Positions 7,200 through 16,359 of a DNA stretch of 43,918 nt are shown here, one piece after another. The position numbers and the translations under genes were made by a program. How positions within the stretch are numbered: position 1 is the first letter of the stretch; each line of letters begins with the position of its first letter. This DNA is from CADCTM01 sp049671305. Its GTDB lineage: Bacteria; Cyanobacteriota; Cyanobacteriia; Cyanobacteriales; Coleofasciculaceae. The stretch is taken from positions 1 to 43,918 of the forward strand of contig JBATUR010000113.1 in NCBI GenBank assembly GCA_049671305.1, written 5' to 3'. The notes under the pieces were generated by a model that made no database searches, had not been told where the DNA came from, and worked only from the letters and a program-made list of their open reading frames with translations.

Positions 7200-8660
7200 A
7201 TGTCATCCTTACAAAAATTGACCCGAAAAACCAGATCCGCTCGCCGTAACCTTTTCTTTGAAAGGATAATGGCAATTTTGGCTGTTACCAATCTACTTTT
7301 AGTACTGTTTGACTTAAGCTATATCCCCCTACGAGATTTCTGGCTACAGGGCAAAATCAAGGTTTTTGGTTTAACCGTAGAGATGCCTTTGCCTCCAATT
7401 ACTCAATGGTATGACCCGATTAAGGATATTGAACCGAATCGAGATACAGATCAATACTTAGAAAAAGTTAACGAATTAGAAATCCAAATTAACCAAACCG
7501 GAGTAGGTTCACCACAAGTAGAACAGATCCTGCAAGAATTGCGCCGTCAGAGTGAGGAAATTATTGATACTAATCCATTTCAGGGCGCTAACAAAACAGG
7601 TACCCTAGAAAAAATCAAAAATCGAATGCGTCAACACGTATTTAAGAGCAAAGACGCTTCAGCAAAACAGTCATTTAGGCAGTTTTGGAGTCAAGATAAC
7701 TTAAGCACAAAAGGGAGAAAGTCAGAACTTGCTTTTTTTAAAGACGAGATTAGACCATTATTTGAAACTAATTATTACCGCCCAATTGGGGAAAATGGTC
7801 AGCCTGTAGATTATTTTGGGGTGCTGGACTTCCCTTTTTCTTTGCTGTTTGGTCTAGAATTTTTGGCACGTACCTGGCTCATTCATCGCCGTCATACAGG
7901 GCTGAGTTGGTTTGATGCCATGTTGTGGCGCTGGTATGACATTTTTCTGCTGCTGCCATTTTTTCGTATTTTACGCATTATCACGGTCATAATCCGCCTA
8001 AGTCAAGCCAAGTTATTAAACCTCGAACCGATTCAAAAACAAATTGTTCGGGGCTTTGTGGCTAATCTTGCTGAAGACTTAACCGAAGTTGTGGTAATTC
8101 GTGTGATCAACCAAGCTCAAAGCTCAATCCGAAAAGGTGATCTTGCCAAGTGGCTTTCACAAGAACAACGTCCCTACATCGACCTCAATGACACCGATGA
8201 AGTGGCAGCACTGACAACTTTGATGATCCAGCTAACAGTTTATCAAGTTCTCCCCAAAATCCGCCCCGATTTAGAAGCTCTATTACAACATCATTTGGCA
8301 AAGATTCTTAATCAATCTCCGGCTTTTTCTGGACTTCAGGCAGTACCAGGAATCAGCAAATTACAGCAAGATTTGACTGAACGACTGGTCAAAGAAATCT
8401 CCCAAGGAGTATATGATACGATTAATAGCGCCATGATCGAAGACCCGCAAGGAGATAAACTATTTGGGCGTCTCATCCAACATCTCAGCGAAGTCTTAGG
8501 CTCAGAAATTCAGACCAAGCAGACCTTACAGAAAATTCAGTCTTTATTGATCGACTTGTTAGAGGAAATTAAAGTTAATTACGTTGAGCGATTATCTCAA
8601 GAAGATTTAGAAGAAATTTTAGAACAAACCAGGGCAATTAGACGTATTTCTCAACCATAA
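7200..8660 (+). CDS. conserved membrane protein with voltage-sensor-like segment
   Basis: A 486-residue protein I recognise only as a cyanobacterial-type hypothetical. One membrane segment spans about 21-44, then comes a 160-residue soluble part, then two close hydrophobic segments at about 206-228 and 245-267. The stretch RWYDIFLLLPFFRILRIITV (244-263) has the layout of an S3-S4 hairpin of the ion-transport family: Asp in the first helix and Arg257, Arg260 and Arg267 in the second. The remaining 220 residues are soluble, helical and charged, with no nucleotide-binding or catalytic motif. No pore helix with a selectivity filter is seen, so calling it a channel is not justified. The ATG at 7200 has no strong ribosome binding site. 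It is followed by the terminator-like hairpin at 8805. Confidence 0.6.
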   Translation: MSSLQKLTRKTRSARRNLFFERIMAILAVTNLLLVLFDLSYIPLRDFWLQGKIKVFGLTVEMPLPPITQWYDPIKDIEPNRDTDQYLEKVNELEIQINQTGVGSPQVEQILQELRRQSEEIIDTNPFQGANKTGTLEKIKNRMRQHVFKSKDASAKQSFRQFWSQDNLSTKGRKSELAFFKDEIRPLFETNYYRPIGENGQPVDYFGVLDFPFSLLFGLEFLARTWLIHRRHTGLSWFDAMLWRWYDIFLLLPFFRILRIITVIIRLSQAKLLNLEPIQKQIVRGFVANLAEDLTEVVVIRVINQAQSSIRKGDLAKWLSQEQRPYIDLNDTDEVAALTTLMIQLTVYQVLPKIRPDLEALLQHHLAKILNQSPAFSGLQAVPGISKLQQDLTERLVKEISQGVYDTINSAMIEDPQGDKLFGRLIQHLSEVLGSEIQTKQTLQKIQSLLIDLLEEIKVNYVERLSQEDLEEILEQTRAIRRISQP

Positions 8661-8804
8661 TCAATCGCCTCTTGCCTAATCATTTTCTGATGGGACGCTG
8701 GCACTCTTTTCCCACAGACACAGTTCAATTGCGCTAAAATCATACATAAGCAACGAAAAGAAATCTTCTTCGTCGCTAGCCTTCTTGGAAGAGATTTTAC
8801 CTTG

Positions 8805-8828
8805 AAGTGGGTTTAGCCCACTTTTTTT
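8805..8828 (+). terminator. intrinsic terminator-like hairpin in front of rimP
   Basis: AAGTGGG (8805-8811), five-base loop, CCCACTT (8817-8823) and a T-run to 8828 form a textbook intrinsic terminator. The run ends only a few bases before the rimP ribosome binding site. It may end the upstream gene (7200-8660), or act as an attenuator in the leader of the rimP-nusA cluster; the sequence does not decide between them. Confidence 0.75.
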
Positions 8829-8842
8829 GTTGGAGTTCTTCA

Positions 8843-9304
8843 ATGACTCATCCCTTGATTCCACAACTGCTCGATTTGGCAATACCAATTGCCGAAAATA
8901 TTGGCTTGGAGGTGGTTGGAGCCGTTTTTCACACCGATAGACGCCCCCCCGTATTACGTGTGGACATCCGCAACGGCGTCGGTAACACAGGTTTGGATGA
9001 CTGTGAACGGATGAGTCGGGCGCTGGAGGAAACATTAGATGCAATGGATCTTTTTCCAGACAATTATGTTTTGGAAATTTCCAGCCCTGGGATCACACGT
9101 GAGCTAACTACTGATAGAGAGTTCATTTCCTTCAAAGGTTTTTCTGTGATTGTCACATTGTCTGAACCTTATGAAGGTCAAAAAGTGTGGCAAGGCAAGT
9201 TGATTAGCAGGGATGATACTGAAATTTACCTAAACCAAAAAGGGCGATCGTGCACGATTCCCCGTGATCGTGTCATTAGGGTGCAACTAGACGATAAAAC
9301 TTAA
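8843..9304 (+). CDS. rimP: ribosome maturation factor RimP
   Basis: A 153-residue protein needed for maturation of the 30S subunit. The N-terminal domain contains GLEVVGAVFHTDRRPPVLRV and the DDCERMSRALEETLDAMD helix, followed by the family hallmark YVLEISSPGITRELTT; the C-terminal SH3-like domain covers VIVTLSEPYEGQKVWQGKL to the end. The ATG at 8843 has TGGAG seven bases upstream; an in-frame GTG at 8807 lies inside the leader hairpin and is rejected. The gene heads the conserved rimP-nusA-rnpM-infB cluster, 132 bases before nusA, with a small hairpin (9314-9319 with 9328-9333) between them. Confidence 0.96.
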   Translation: MTHPLIPQLLDLAIPIAENIGLEVVGAVFHTDRRPPVLRVDIRNGVGNTGLDDCERMSRALEETLDAMDLFPDNYVLEISSPGITRELTTDREFISFKGFSVIVTLSEPYEGQKVWQGKLISRDDTEIYLNQKGRSCTIPRDRVIRVQLDDKT

Positions 9305-9436
9305 AATCTGCTGGCTCACCAGTTGCTGTGAGCGAGTGAACAGTTGAGCCAATTTTCGGCGTCAACTACAACCTGGCAATCAACCGTCAGACAAATTTTT
9401 CAATTTTCATGGATTCATTATTACGGAGAGTTGCTT

Positions 9437-10735
9437 ATGTCCATAGTTAGTTTGCCTGGACTGAAAAAAATGATTGAGGAAATCAGTCAAACTCATAATC
9501 TCCCCAAATCTTCGGTTCAACAAGCGCTCCGTGAGGCACTGCTAAAAGGCTATGAGCGTTATCGGCGAGCACAACGTCTTGACCGATTTCATTTTGAAGA
9601 AGATTATTTCGATAACTTTGAAGTCGATTTGGATGTTGAGGAAGAAGGTTACCGCGTTCTTTCTACCAAAACGATTGTCGAAGAAGTTGGCAACACCGAT
9701 CATCAAATTTCTTTACAAGAAGTTCAGGAAGTTGCTTCTGAGGCACAACTGGGTGATTCGGTCGTTTTAGATGTGACACCAGATCAAGGCGAATTTGGTC
9801 GCATGGCGGCGATTCAAACTAAACAAGTTTTGTCACAAAAACTTCGGGATCAACAGCGTAAGCTGATTCAGGAGGAGTTTGAGGAGCTAGAAGGCACGGT
9901 ACTCCAGGCAAGAGCGCTGCGTTTTGAACGACAATCGGTAGTGATGGCGCTCAGTAGTGGTTTTGGTCAGCCGGAAGTTGAAGCAGAATTACCAAAACGC
10001 GAACAATTGCCTAATGATAATTACCGCGCTAATGCCACTTTTAAGGTTTACCTCAAAAAAGTACGCGAAGGTCCCCATCGTGGTCCACAACTTGTTGTAT
10101 CAAGAGCGTCGGCTGGGTTGGTGGTTTATTTGTTTGCTAACGAAGTACCAGAAATTGAAGACGAAGTGGTTCGGATCGTTGCCGTTGCCAGGGAGGCAAA
10201 TCCGCCCTCGCGTCATGTTGGTCCTCGGACTAAAATAGCAGTAGATACTTTAGAGCGTGATGTAGACCCAGTTGGGGCTTGTATTGGCGCTAGAGGTTCG
10301 CGAATTCAAGTGGTGGTTAATGAGTTACGGGGTGAGAAGATTGATGTAATTCGTTGGTCGCCTGATCCCTCGACTTATATTGCTAATGCCCTTTCGCCAG
10401 CACGAGTTGATCAGGTACTTTTGGTAAATCCAGAAGCTCGTCAGGCTCATATTTTAGTCGCAGAAGATCAGTTGAGTTTGGCGATCGGTAAAGAAGGACA
10501 AAATGTCCGCCTCGCTGCTCGTCTCACAGGCTGGAAAATTGACATTAAAGATGGGGCAAAGTATGACCATGAAGCTGAATATCGCAAAATGGAGGCACTA
10601 AAAGCCGCAGCCGAAGAGGATCAGGAGGATCAAGAATATGAAGATGAGGAGGAAGATCAAGAAGCTTTGATGACGACTGATAACGGCAGCGCCTTGGCAG
10701 AAACTCAAGAAGAAGAAGAGGATGCGTTGGCTTAA
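9437..10735 (+). CDS. nusA: transcription termination/antitermination factor NusA
   Basis: A 432-residue RNA polymerase-binding factor that controls pausing, termination and antitermination. It starts at ATG 9437 (GGAGAG six bases upstream, MSIVSLPGLKKMIEEISQTH), rather than at an upstream in-frame codon at 9344. The domains run in normal order: NusA N-terminal domain (1-about 125), S1 domain, then two KH domains, with GACIGARGSRIQVVVNELRG and LAIGKEGQNVRLAARLTGWK as the GXXG-bearing cores. It lacks the C-terminal acidic repeat domains of E. coli NusA; instead a short, very acidic Glu/Asp tail (about 385-432) is present, as usual in cyanobacteria. It sits between rimP and rnpM in the conserved cluster. 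Confidence 0.96.
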   Translation: MSIVSLPGLKKMIEEISQTHNLPKSSVQQALREALLKGYERYRRAQRLDRFHFEEDYFDNFEVDLDVEEEGYRVLSTKTIVEEVGNTDHQISLQEVQEVASEAQLGDSVVLDVTPDQGEFGRMAAIQTKQVLSQKLRDQQRKLIQEEFEELEGTVLQARALRFERQSVVMALSSGFGQPEVEAELPKREQLPNDNYRANATFKVYLKKVREGPHRGPQLVVSRASAGLVVYLFANEVPEIEDEVVRIVAVAREANPPSRHVGPRTKIAVDTLERDVDPVGACIGARGSRIQVVVNELRGEKIDVIRWSPDPSTYIANALSPARVDQVLLVNPEARQAHILVAEDQLSLAIGKEGQNVRLAARLTGWKIDIKDGAKYDHEAEYRKMEALKAAAEEDQEDQEYEDEEEDQEALMTTDNGSALAETQEEEEDALA

Positions 10736-10944
10736 GTTGACAAAAAGCCGCTTATTCTAGTAATAGAGTAATGATATGTGTTAATGTGATCCCAAAATTT
10801 GCGATCTACAACACAAAGTCTCTATTGCTTGTACAAATTGCCTCGCTCTTGATACAGGTCGCTGACTTCAGGGCGTATCGTGTATTAAGTGAAGAACCTT
10901 TCATGTTTTCGTTTTTGAGCAATTAGGCTCGAATCACCTGATTT

Positions 10945-11229
10945 ATGGAACCAAACTACCGCCGTTGTTTGAGCTGTCGGAAAGTCTCCCACAAAGGCGA
11001 ATTTTGGCGGGTTGTCCGAGTCTATCCCTCACGGCAGGTACAATTAGACAAGGGGATGGGGCGTTCAGCATACCTGTGTCCTCAAGCAAGTTGTCTGGCG
11101 GCGGCTCAAAAGAAAAATCGATTGGGACGAGTTCTCCAAGCAGCAGTGCCGGAACAGTTATACGAAACCCTAGGGCAACGTTTATTAACCATGTCCGCCA
11201 ACCCAGAAAACCAGCAAGGAAGGACTTGA
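10945..11229 (+). CDS. rnpM: YlxR/RnpM family RNA-binding protein
   Basis: A 94-residue DUF448 protein. It shows the family motifs RRCLSCRKV near the N-terminus and GMGRSAYLCPQASCLAAAQK in the middle, followed by the basic NRLGRVLQ helix. Members are small basic nucleic-acid-binding proteins; the Bacillus homologue binds and modulates RNase P. Position between nusA and infB is the conserved family context and supports the call. The ATG at 10945 directly precedes EPNYRRCLSC. The 209-base gap after nusA has no obvious gene; a TTGACA at 10737 could be part of a separate promoter but no good -10 box follows. Confidence 0.9.
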   Translation: MEPNYRRCLSCRKVSHKGEFWRVVRVYPSRQVQLDKGMGRSAYLCPQASCLAAAQKKNRLGRVLQAAVPEQLYETLGQRLLTMSANPENQQGRT

Positions 11230-11624
11230 TCAACAAATGAAACTTAATCGGTGACGGAGAACCTCAGCAATCGTTAGGATAAAGAGATAGAAGGGTGAGC
11301 GATCGCAACCAAGTTTTTTCTGGTTTTGGAGGCGAGACTTGCACCCAAACCAATTTAAGGATTGCCAAGACAACGGCGGCAAACAAGCTAGCTTAAAAAA
11401 AATGTCTCAGTTTTTCAAATATTTGTGCTTTCCTTAGAAAAGAATGGTTTGATACGAATGAGGGAAATTCATCTTCAAAGATTAATTGTTGATTATTTCA
11501 AAAAATACAAACACATTCACCACGGTTAAGGGTTAAACCCACTGGAGATAAACAAATGAGCAAGCGGTCATTCGAGTGTGTGGTCATGATGTAAAAATTA
11601 ACGGTACGACGGGGAATATAGTGG
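11230..11624. other. long infB leader region
   Basis: This 395-base stretch separates rnpM from infB. It contains a HIP1 site (about 11300), several AT-rich stretches, a GGGTTAAACCC palindrome (11530-11540), and a 12-codon open frame at 11556-11594 with a good ribosome binding site. No longer gene is seen. The length suggests an internal promoter or a leader for infB. Confidence 0.55.
11556..11594 (+). CDS. possible 12-residue leader peptide upstream of infB
   Basis: ATG at 11556 is preceded by GGAG eight bases upstream, a stronger ribosome binding site than that of infB itself. The frame reads MSKRSFECVVMM and stops at TAA 11592-11594, 30 bases before the infB ATG and in the same frame. It could be a translated leader that couples to or regulates infB. 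Length is too short for coding statistics. Confidence 0.3.
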   Translation: MSKRSFECVVMM

Positions 11625-14600
11625 ATGAACAACGGCAAAGTCAGAATTTACGAATTATCACGGGAATTGAACTTGGACAATAAGGATATTTTAAATATCT
11701 GTGAGGGGCTTAATATTTCAGTAAAAAGCCACAGTAGTACAATCACAGAATCAGAGGCAGAACGTATCCGCTCGGCAGCGGAAAAATATTCTGACCGTCC
11801 TGCGGCGGTAAAAAGTCGCGAAAATGCCGTAGCAGATGGCGGTCCGCGACCACCAGCGAACAACAATAAATTAATGAATGGAAGTCCCAACGGTCAACGG
11901 AAACAGCAAATTCTAGAGATTCGTAAGCCAAAGCCCCGTCCCAGTTCTAGTCAACAGGGCAGCCAAAACTTGTCAACGCCTCCTCAACTACCCGTTAAGC
12001 CAGCGGTATCACCACCGAATAAGCCGACAACTCCTAGTCGTCCGACGCGAGTGAATCAGCAAGAGCGTCCGGAATCAGAAATCCCAGAAGCAAGTTCGCC
12101 ACAGCCAGTCGTGGAAGTGGAAAAACCGCAACGCCCAGATCAAAAGCAGGAGCCGCAATTGATCGAAACCCTGGTTGAGCCACCTGTTAGACCGTCACGA
12201 CCCAAAACGCAGGTGTCTCAAGTTGAGCGACCGATTATTAAAAAAAATCGCTCAGAGTCAGCCGTATCAGGATCAAGTGCTCCTGCTCCAGTTAGACCAA
12301 GTAGCAATCAAGCAACTGCCCCTGATGGCACAAGAGAAAAGCCACGGGGTCCTTCTCGACCATCGGTGCCAGCACTTCAAGCACCCCCAACCAGACGAGC
12401 ACCAATTAGAGATGGACAAAAATCTGAAGGAGTTCGTTCTGGTCGGGGCATGGATGATGGGGCGGAAGGGGATGATACGATCCTCGAAACCCCAGATCTC
12501 TTAACTCTCAAAGAGCCACGACGACCAGCAGCTCTGCGACCGGTTAAAAAGAAAACCGAGTGGGAAGAAGAAAACGGCGAAGAAGAAGGTTCCAAAGCTG
12601 GCAAAAAAGTCAAGCGGAAAGCTGCTGTCTTCTTGGATGAAGATGAGGATATTGACGACCTAGACGGCATCGACTTGCCAGTTACCGTCAGTGCTTCGGT
12701 GGCTCGTCCGCCAAGACCCAAGTCATTGCCGGGACAAGTGGCAGTGGCAGCGGCAATGCCCAACCTCAATCAGCGCAAGAAGCCAGGGGCAAAAGGAAGT
12801 CGCGTTAGTAAGTCAGAATTGCGCGATCAACGCCGCGAGAAAAACGCAGGACCACAACGCCCAGAAAAAATCGTCTTAACTGGCTCTCTTAGCATCAGGG
12901 AGCTAGCCACAGCTTTGGTAGTTCCTGAAACGGAAATCATCAGAAAGCTCTTCTTCAAAGGCATGGCAGTTAGTATTACCCAAACCCTGGATATACCAAC
13001 CGCCAGTATGGTCGCTGAAGAACTAGGAGTCGAAGTTGAGACAGCCGAAGAAGAAGCCCCAGCTACCAAAGTTACCGAAATGCTCGATGCTGGCGACATG
13101 GAAAGCCTGCAACGGCGTCCGCCAGTCGTCACAATTATGGGTCACGTCGATCACGGCAAAACTACCCTACTTGATGCAATTCGGCAAACTAAAGTGGCAC
13201 AAGGAGAAGCTGGAGGCATTACCCAGCACATCGGTGCTTACCATGTGGACGTTGAGCATGAAGGTGAAATGCAGCAGGTGGTCTTTTTGGACACTCCTGG
13301 TCACGAAGCCTTTACCGCTATGCGTGCCAGAGGCGCGAGAGTCACAGACATCGCCATTCTGGTTGTGGCAGCCGATGACGGGGTTAGACCTCAAACCATT
13401 GAAGCGATCAGCCACGCCAAAGCCGCAGGAGTGCCAATTATTGTTGCCATCAACAAAATCGACAAAGCAGGCGCCCAACCGGATCGTGTTAAGAACGAGT
13501 TAACAGAACAAGGGCTGCAACCGGAAGAGTGGGGCGGCGATACGATCATGGTCCCAGTGAGTGCTATTCAGAAAGAAAATTTGGATACGCTCTTGGATAT
13601 GATTCTTTTGGTCGCAGAAGTCGAAGACCTGCAAGCCAACCCAGACAGACTCGCCAGAGGATCGGTGATCGAAGCCAACCTAGATAAAGCCAGAGGTCCT
13701 GTTGCTACCCTCTTAGTACAAAATGGTACTCTGCAAGTCGGTGATAGCCTCGTTGCTGGCTCGGTATTTGGTAAAGTCCGGGCAATGATCGACGACCAGG
13801 GTGCAAAAGTTGAAGCAGCAGGTCCATCCTTTGCCGTCGAGCTCCTCGGCTTGAGCGATGTTCCAGCAGCCGGTGATGAGTTTGAGGTCTTTGCTAGTGA
13901 AAAAGAAGCTCGTGCCACGGCTAATACTCGCACAGACGAGCAACGCCAGTCGCGCCTACAACAAGTGATGGCATCACGTCGCGTCACCCTCAACAGCCTC
14001 TCAGCTCAAGCTCAAGAAGGTGAACTCAAAGAACTCAACTTGATTTTGAAAGGAGATGTTCAAGGTTCAGTAGAAGCAATTCTCGGTTCCTTGCGTCAAC
14101 TACCACAAAATGAAGTGCAAGTTCGTGTTCTATTCGCCGCACCAGGCGAAATCACTGAAACTGATGTTGACTTAGCCGCCGCTAGTGGCGCTGTGATCAT
14201 CGGCTTCAACACCGCTCTGGCAAACGGTGCCCGTCAAGCCGCTGACCGAGAAGGCGTTGACGTGCGCGAGTACAATATCATCTACAAACTGCTAGATGAT
14301 ATCCAAGGCGCAATGGAAGGACTTTTGGAGCCAGAACAGGTTGAGGAACCGCTGGGTCAATTGGAAGTTCGAGCCGTCTTCAAAGTTGGTCGTGGCGCTG
14401 TGGCGGGTTGTTATGTGCAGTCTGGTAAGGCTGTTCGTAATTGCAACATCCGCGTTAAGCGTGGTGGCAAGGTGGTCTACACCGGAATTCTGGATTCCCT
14501 AAAACGGATGAAGGAAGATACGAAAGAAGTTGCTACTGGTTTTGAATGCGGTATCGGTCTTGATAAATTCAATGACTGGGCAGAAGGTGACATTATTGAA

Positions 14601-14645
14601 ACCTTCACTATGGTAACCAAGCGTCGCACACTTTCACCTGTTTAG
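11625..14645 (+). CDS. infB: translation initiation factor IF-2
   Basis: A 1006-residue GTPase that brings initiator tRNA to the 30S subunit. The N-terminal IF2_N helix bundle (1-55, KVRIYELSRELNLDNKDILN) is followed by a long Pro/Ser/basic linker (60-400), as usual in cyanobacterial IF-2. A second IF2_N module (about 415-475) precedes the G domain: GHVDHGKTT at about 506, DTPGHEAF near 556 and NKID near 609. Domain II and the C-terminal tRNA-binding domain (GQLEVRAVFKVGRGAVAGCY) complete it, ending in ETFTMVTKRRTLSPV. All G motifs are intact and the length is normal for the group. The ATG at 11625 has only a weak upstream GTGG; the start is fixed by family alignment. Confidence 0.97.
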   Translation: MNNGKVRIYELSRELNLDNKDILNICEGLNISVKSHSSTITESEAERIRSAAEKYSDRPAAVKSRENAVADGGPRPPANNNKLMNGSPNGQRKQQILEIRKPKPRPSSSQQGSQNLSTPPQLPVKPAVSPPNKPTTPSRPTRVNQQERPESEIPEASSPQPVVEVEKPQRPDQKQEPQLIETLVEPPVRPSRPKTQVSQVERPIIKKNRSESAVSGSSAPAPVRPSSNQATAPDGTREKPRGPSRPSVPALQAPPTRRAPIRDGQKSEGVRSGRGMDDGAEGDDTILETPDLLTLKEPRRPAALRPVKKKTEWEEENGEEEGSKAGKKVKRKAAVFLDEDEDIDDLDGIDLPVTVSASVARPPRPKSLPGQVAVAAAMPNLNQRKKPGAKGSRVSKSELRDQRREKNAGPQRPEKIVLTGSLSIRELATALVVPETEIIRKLFFKGMAVSITQTLDIPTASMVAEELGVEVETAEEEAPATKVTEMLDAGDMESLQRRPPVVTIMGHVDHGKTTLLDAIRQTKVAQGEAGGITQHIGAYHVDVEHEGEMQQVVFLDTPGHEAFTAMRARGARVTDIAILVVAADDGVRPQTIEAISHAKAAGVPIIVAINKIDKAGAQPDRVKNELTEQGLQPEEWGGDTIMVPVSAIQKENLDTLLDMILLVAEVEDLQANPDRLARGSVIEANLDKARGPVATLLVQNGTLQVGDSLVAGSVFGKVRAMIDDQGAKVEAAGPSFAVELLGLSDVPAAGDEFEVFASEKEARATANTRTDEQRQSRLQQVMASRRVTLNSLSAQAQEGELKELNLILKGDVQGSVEAILGSLRQLPQNEVQVRVLFAAPGEITETDVDLAAASGAVIIGFNTALANGARQAADREGVDVREYNIIYKLLDDIQGAMEGLLEPEQVEEPLGQLEVRAVFKVGRGAVAGCYVQSGKAVRNCNIRVKRGGKVVYTGILDSLKRMKEDTKEVATGFECGIGLDKFNDWAEGDIIETFTMVTKRRTLSPV

Positions 14646-14733
14646 GAAGTCATATCAAGGTAGACTTAGGGTTAGTCAGAGCTTAAATTAGTTTTGGCTA
14701 ACTCAAGAGTCCCATCAACCAAACCCTTGACTT

Positions 14734-15381
14734 ATGCGCTCTTTTTGGAATGAACCTTTTTTGTGGATTCATCTAGCTGGGTTGGCAGCCGTACCTCTAG
14801 CTTTAGAAGTTGTTTGGTGGGGACTGGCAGTTGGAGATCCGATTTTTCCGGTTTGGCTGGAATGGTTATTGCTCGCTATTGTTGGTATTGCTCCTGTACT
14901 TTGGATGCAGCTAACTCGTCCTTTTGATATTTTCAGCATTCTCGTCTTAGCCCTGAAACCAGAGCAACTGACTGTTGAACAGCGACGCCTCTTGAGTTTA
15001 TTTAAAAATAAAAATAATCCCATATTAATTATTGCTGCTGCGGTGTTAATGCTTTGGGTATTATGGCAAATTTATCGAGTTGCTCCCATTGCTGCTGCTG
15101 TGGCGCCGTTTTCTCCTTCCTGGCGCATTGCAGGACTGCTTTTAGCAGGATTAGCTTTTCTGGGCAGCAATTTGTTTTTACAAGTACCGCTGAGTGTCTT
15201 GCAAGTTTTGCTAACTAGTGAGTCAGAATTTGCAGCCACAGAACCTTATGCCATTGAAAAATTGTCTCAAGACTTTACCATACCAGGGCTGAAGGTCAAT
15301 AAGATTTTGCCGATCGCCATCACAACTACAAGCAACTCAGAGCCAGAAGTAGCCGCAACGGAATCGGAACCAGAAAATTAA
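14734..15381 (+). CDS. low-complexity tail membrane protein
   Basis: A 215-residue membrane protein with about four hydrophobic segments (about 8-30, 40-60, 88-112 and 130-155) and a hydrophilic end rich in Ser, Glu, Ala and Thr (EPEVAATESEPEN). This layout matches the cyanobacterial family named for its low-complexity tail, and its place directly after infB (88 bases) is the common context. Function is unknown. It may be co-transcribed with infB; no terminator is seen in the gap. Confidence 0.75.
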   Translation: MRSFWNEPFLWIHLAGLAAVPLALEVVWWGLAVGDPIFPVWLEWLLLAIVGIAPVLWMQLTRPFDIFSILVLALKPEQLTVEQRRLLSLFKNKNNPILIIAAAVLMLWVLWQIYRVAPIAAAVAPFSPSWRIAGLLLAGLAFLGSNLFLQVPLSVLQVLLTSESEFAATEPYAIEKLSQDFTIPGLKVNKILPIAITTTSNSEPEVAATESEPEN

Positions 15382-15537
15382 AGTAAGATCTGAGCAATTA
15401 TTGCCCAAAAGTCTTGGCGCGGCTGTCGCCGTTCACACAATATTAAAAAATTAGGTGCGTTATCTTAAAAATAGGCGAAAGGTCTAACTCGAAGGGATCA
15501 ACCCTTCTGGAAAAAATTTCTTTAAGGGATGTAAAAT

Positions 15538-15735
15538 ATGACAAACTCAACAACTTCCGAATCAAGACACCAAAACAGTCAAACTTGGGATAGCCTCAAA
15601 CAAGCGATCGCCAATAGTTCAGGATTTGAGCGCTGGCAGCAAGAACACTCAGTTGCTGAACAGCTTCAAGAATATAGCCTCGATCACCGAGTGCGTCGCT
15701 ATCTTCGGGAAACTTTAGAAACCCTAGCTTACTAA
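15538..15735 (+). CDS. small conserved-type hypothetical protein
   Basis: A 65-residue soluble protein with Ser/Thr/Asn/Gln-rich N-terminus and two predicted helices (WDSLKQAIANSSGFERWQQE and VRRYLRETLETLAY). The ATG at 15538 has AAGGG nine bases upstream, which supports translation. A short hairpin (GAAGGG 15491-15496 with CCCTTC 15502-15507) lies in its leader. The protein resembles small cyanobacterial proteins of unknown function; no motif identifies a role. It is convergent with the DUF1400 gene. Confidence 0.6.
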   Translation: MTNSTTSESRHQNSQTWDSLKQAIANSSGFERWQQEHSVAEQLQEYSLDHRVRRYLRETLETLAY

Positions 15736-15759
15736 AATTCCTGTGGAGGGCGCTTGCGA

Positions 15760-16293
15760 CTAAAATTTGAGATTTGGTAAACGCCTAAACAAGTTACCAA
15801 TTTTTTGAGCAACCTCCACAACACGCTCACCCTCAACATGAACCTCTGGCGTTGGGTATTCTTCTAATGTTTCAATTAAAGTAACTTTACCATCAGGTAG
15901 CGCCGAACTGACAAGAGCTCCCCGCAACGATTGCCGATTCGCTACATTGTCAGGAGTATGTACCACTTCACTGACTTGATCAAGCATTAGTCCCCCAATT
16001 GGGGTATTAAGTAATTGAGACAAGAGATTAGGATTAACTTTCACTTCTTGCGTCAAAGCACGGCGCAATTGCTCTGGCTCTCTGCCTGCTAACTTAAGAT
16101 AAGTTCTCAAAGTTGGGGAAAGTTCACCAGCACGGGCAAAGGTAGAAAGTTCCTTTATAGATATGTTTTGCCGCAGAAAGCGGTACTTTAATACAACTGA
16201 CTCAGCCGCCTCAGCAGGAGATACAGGGCATAATATACCTGCCAATACGACTAAACCAAACACCCAACTGATAGCTCGTGGTCGGCGCAACAT
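15760..16293 (-). CDS. exported DUF1400 domain protein
   Basis: A 177-residue protein with a clear signal peptide (RPRAISWVFGLVVLAGILCP, cut after AEAA) and one DUF1400 domain (SVVLKYRFLRQNISIKELST; GELSPTLRTYLKLAG). In cyanobacteria this domain is often the N-terminal part of a larger alpha/beta hydrolase; here the hydrolase part is absent and the protein ends after a short tail. No stop-disrupted remnant of a hydrolase is seen downstream, so it is likely a genuine stand-alone form. Location is periplasm or thylakoid lumen. Function is unknown. It lies 66 bases downstream of purK on the same strand. Confidence 0.8.
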   Translation of the reverse strand: MLRRPRAISWVFGLVVLAGILCPVSPAEAAESVVLKYRFLRQNISIKELSTFARAGELSPTLRTYLKLAGREPEQLRRALTQEVKVNPNLLSQLLNTPIGGLMLDQVSEVVHTPDNVANRQSLRGALVSSALPDGKVTLIETLEEYPTPEVHVEGERVVEVAQKIGNLFRRLPNLKF

Positions 16294-16359
16294 GATTTGC
16301 CTATCTTTATATTATTAACTCAACGACGCTTCCCAAAAATCCAAGTTCCCTGTATTAAG

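Noticed and set aside
8805..8842. GTG at 8807 as rimP start
   Set aside because: It lies within the terminator stem, lacks a ribosome binding site, and would add 12 residues with no similarity to RimP.
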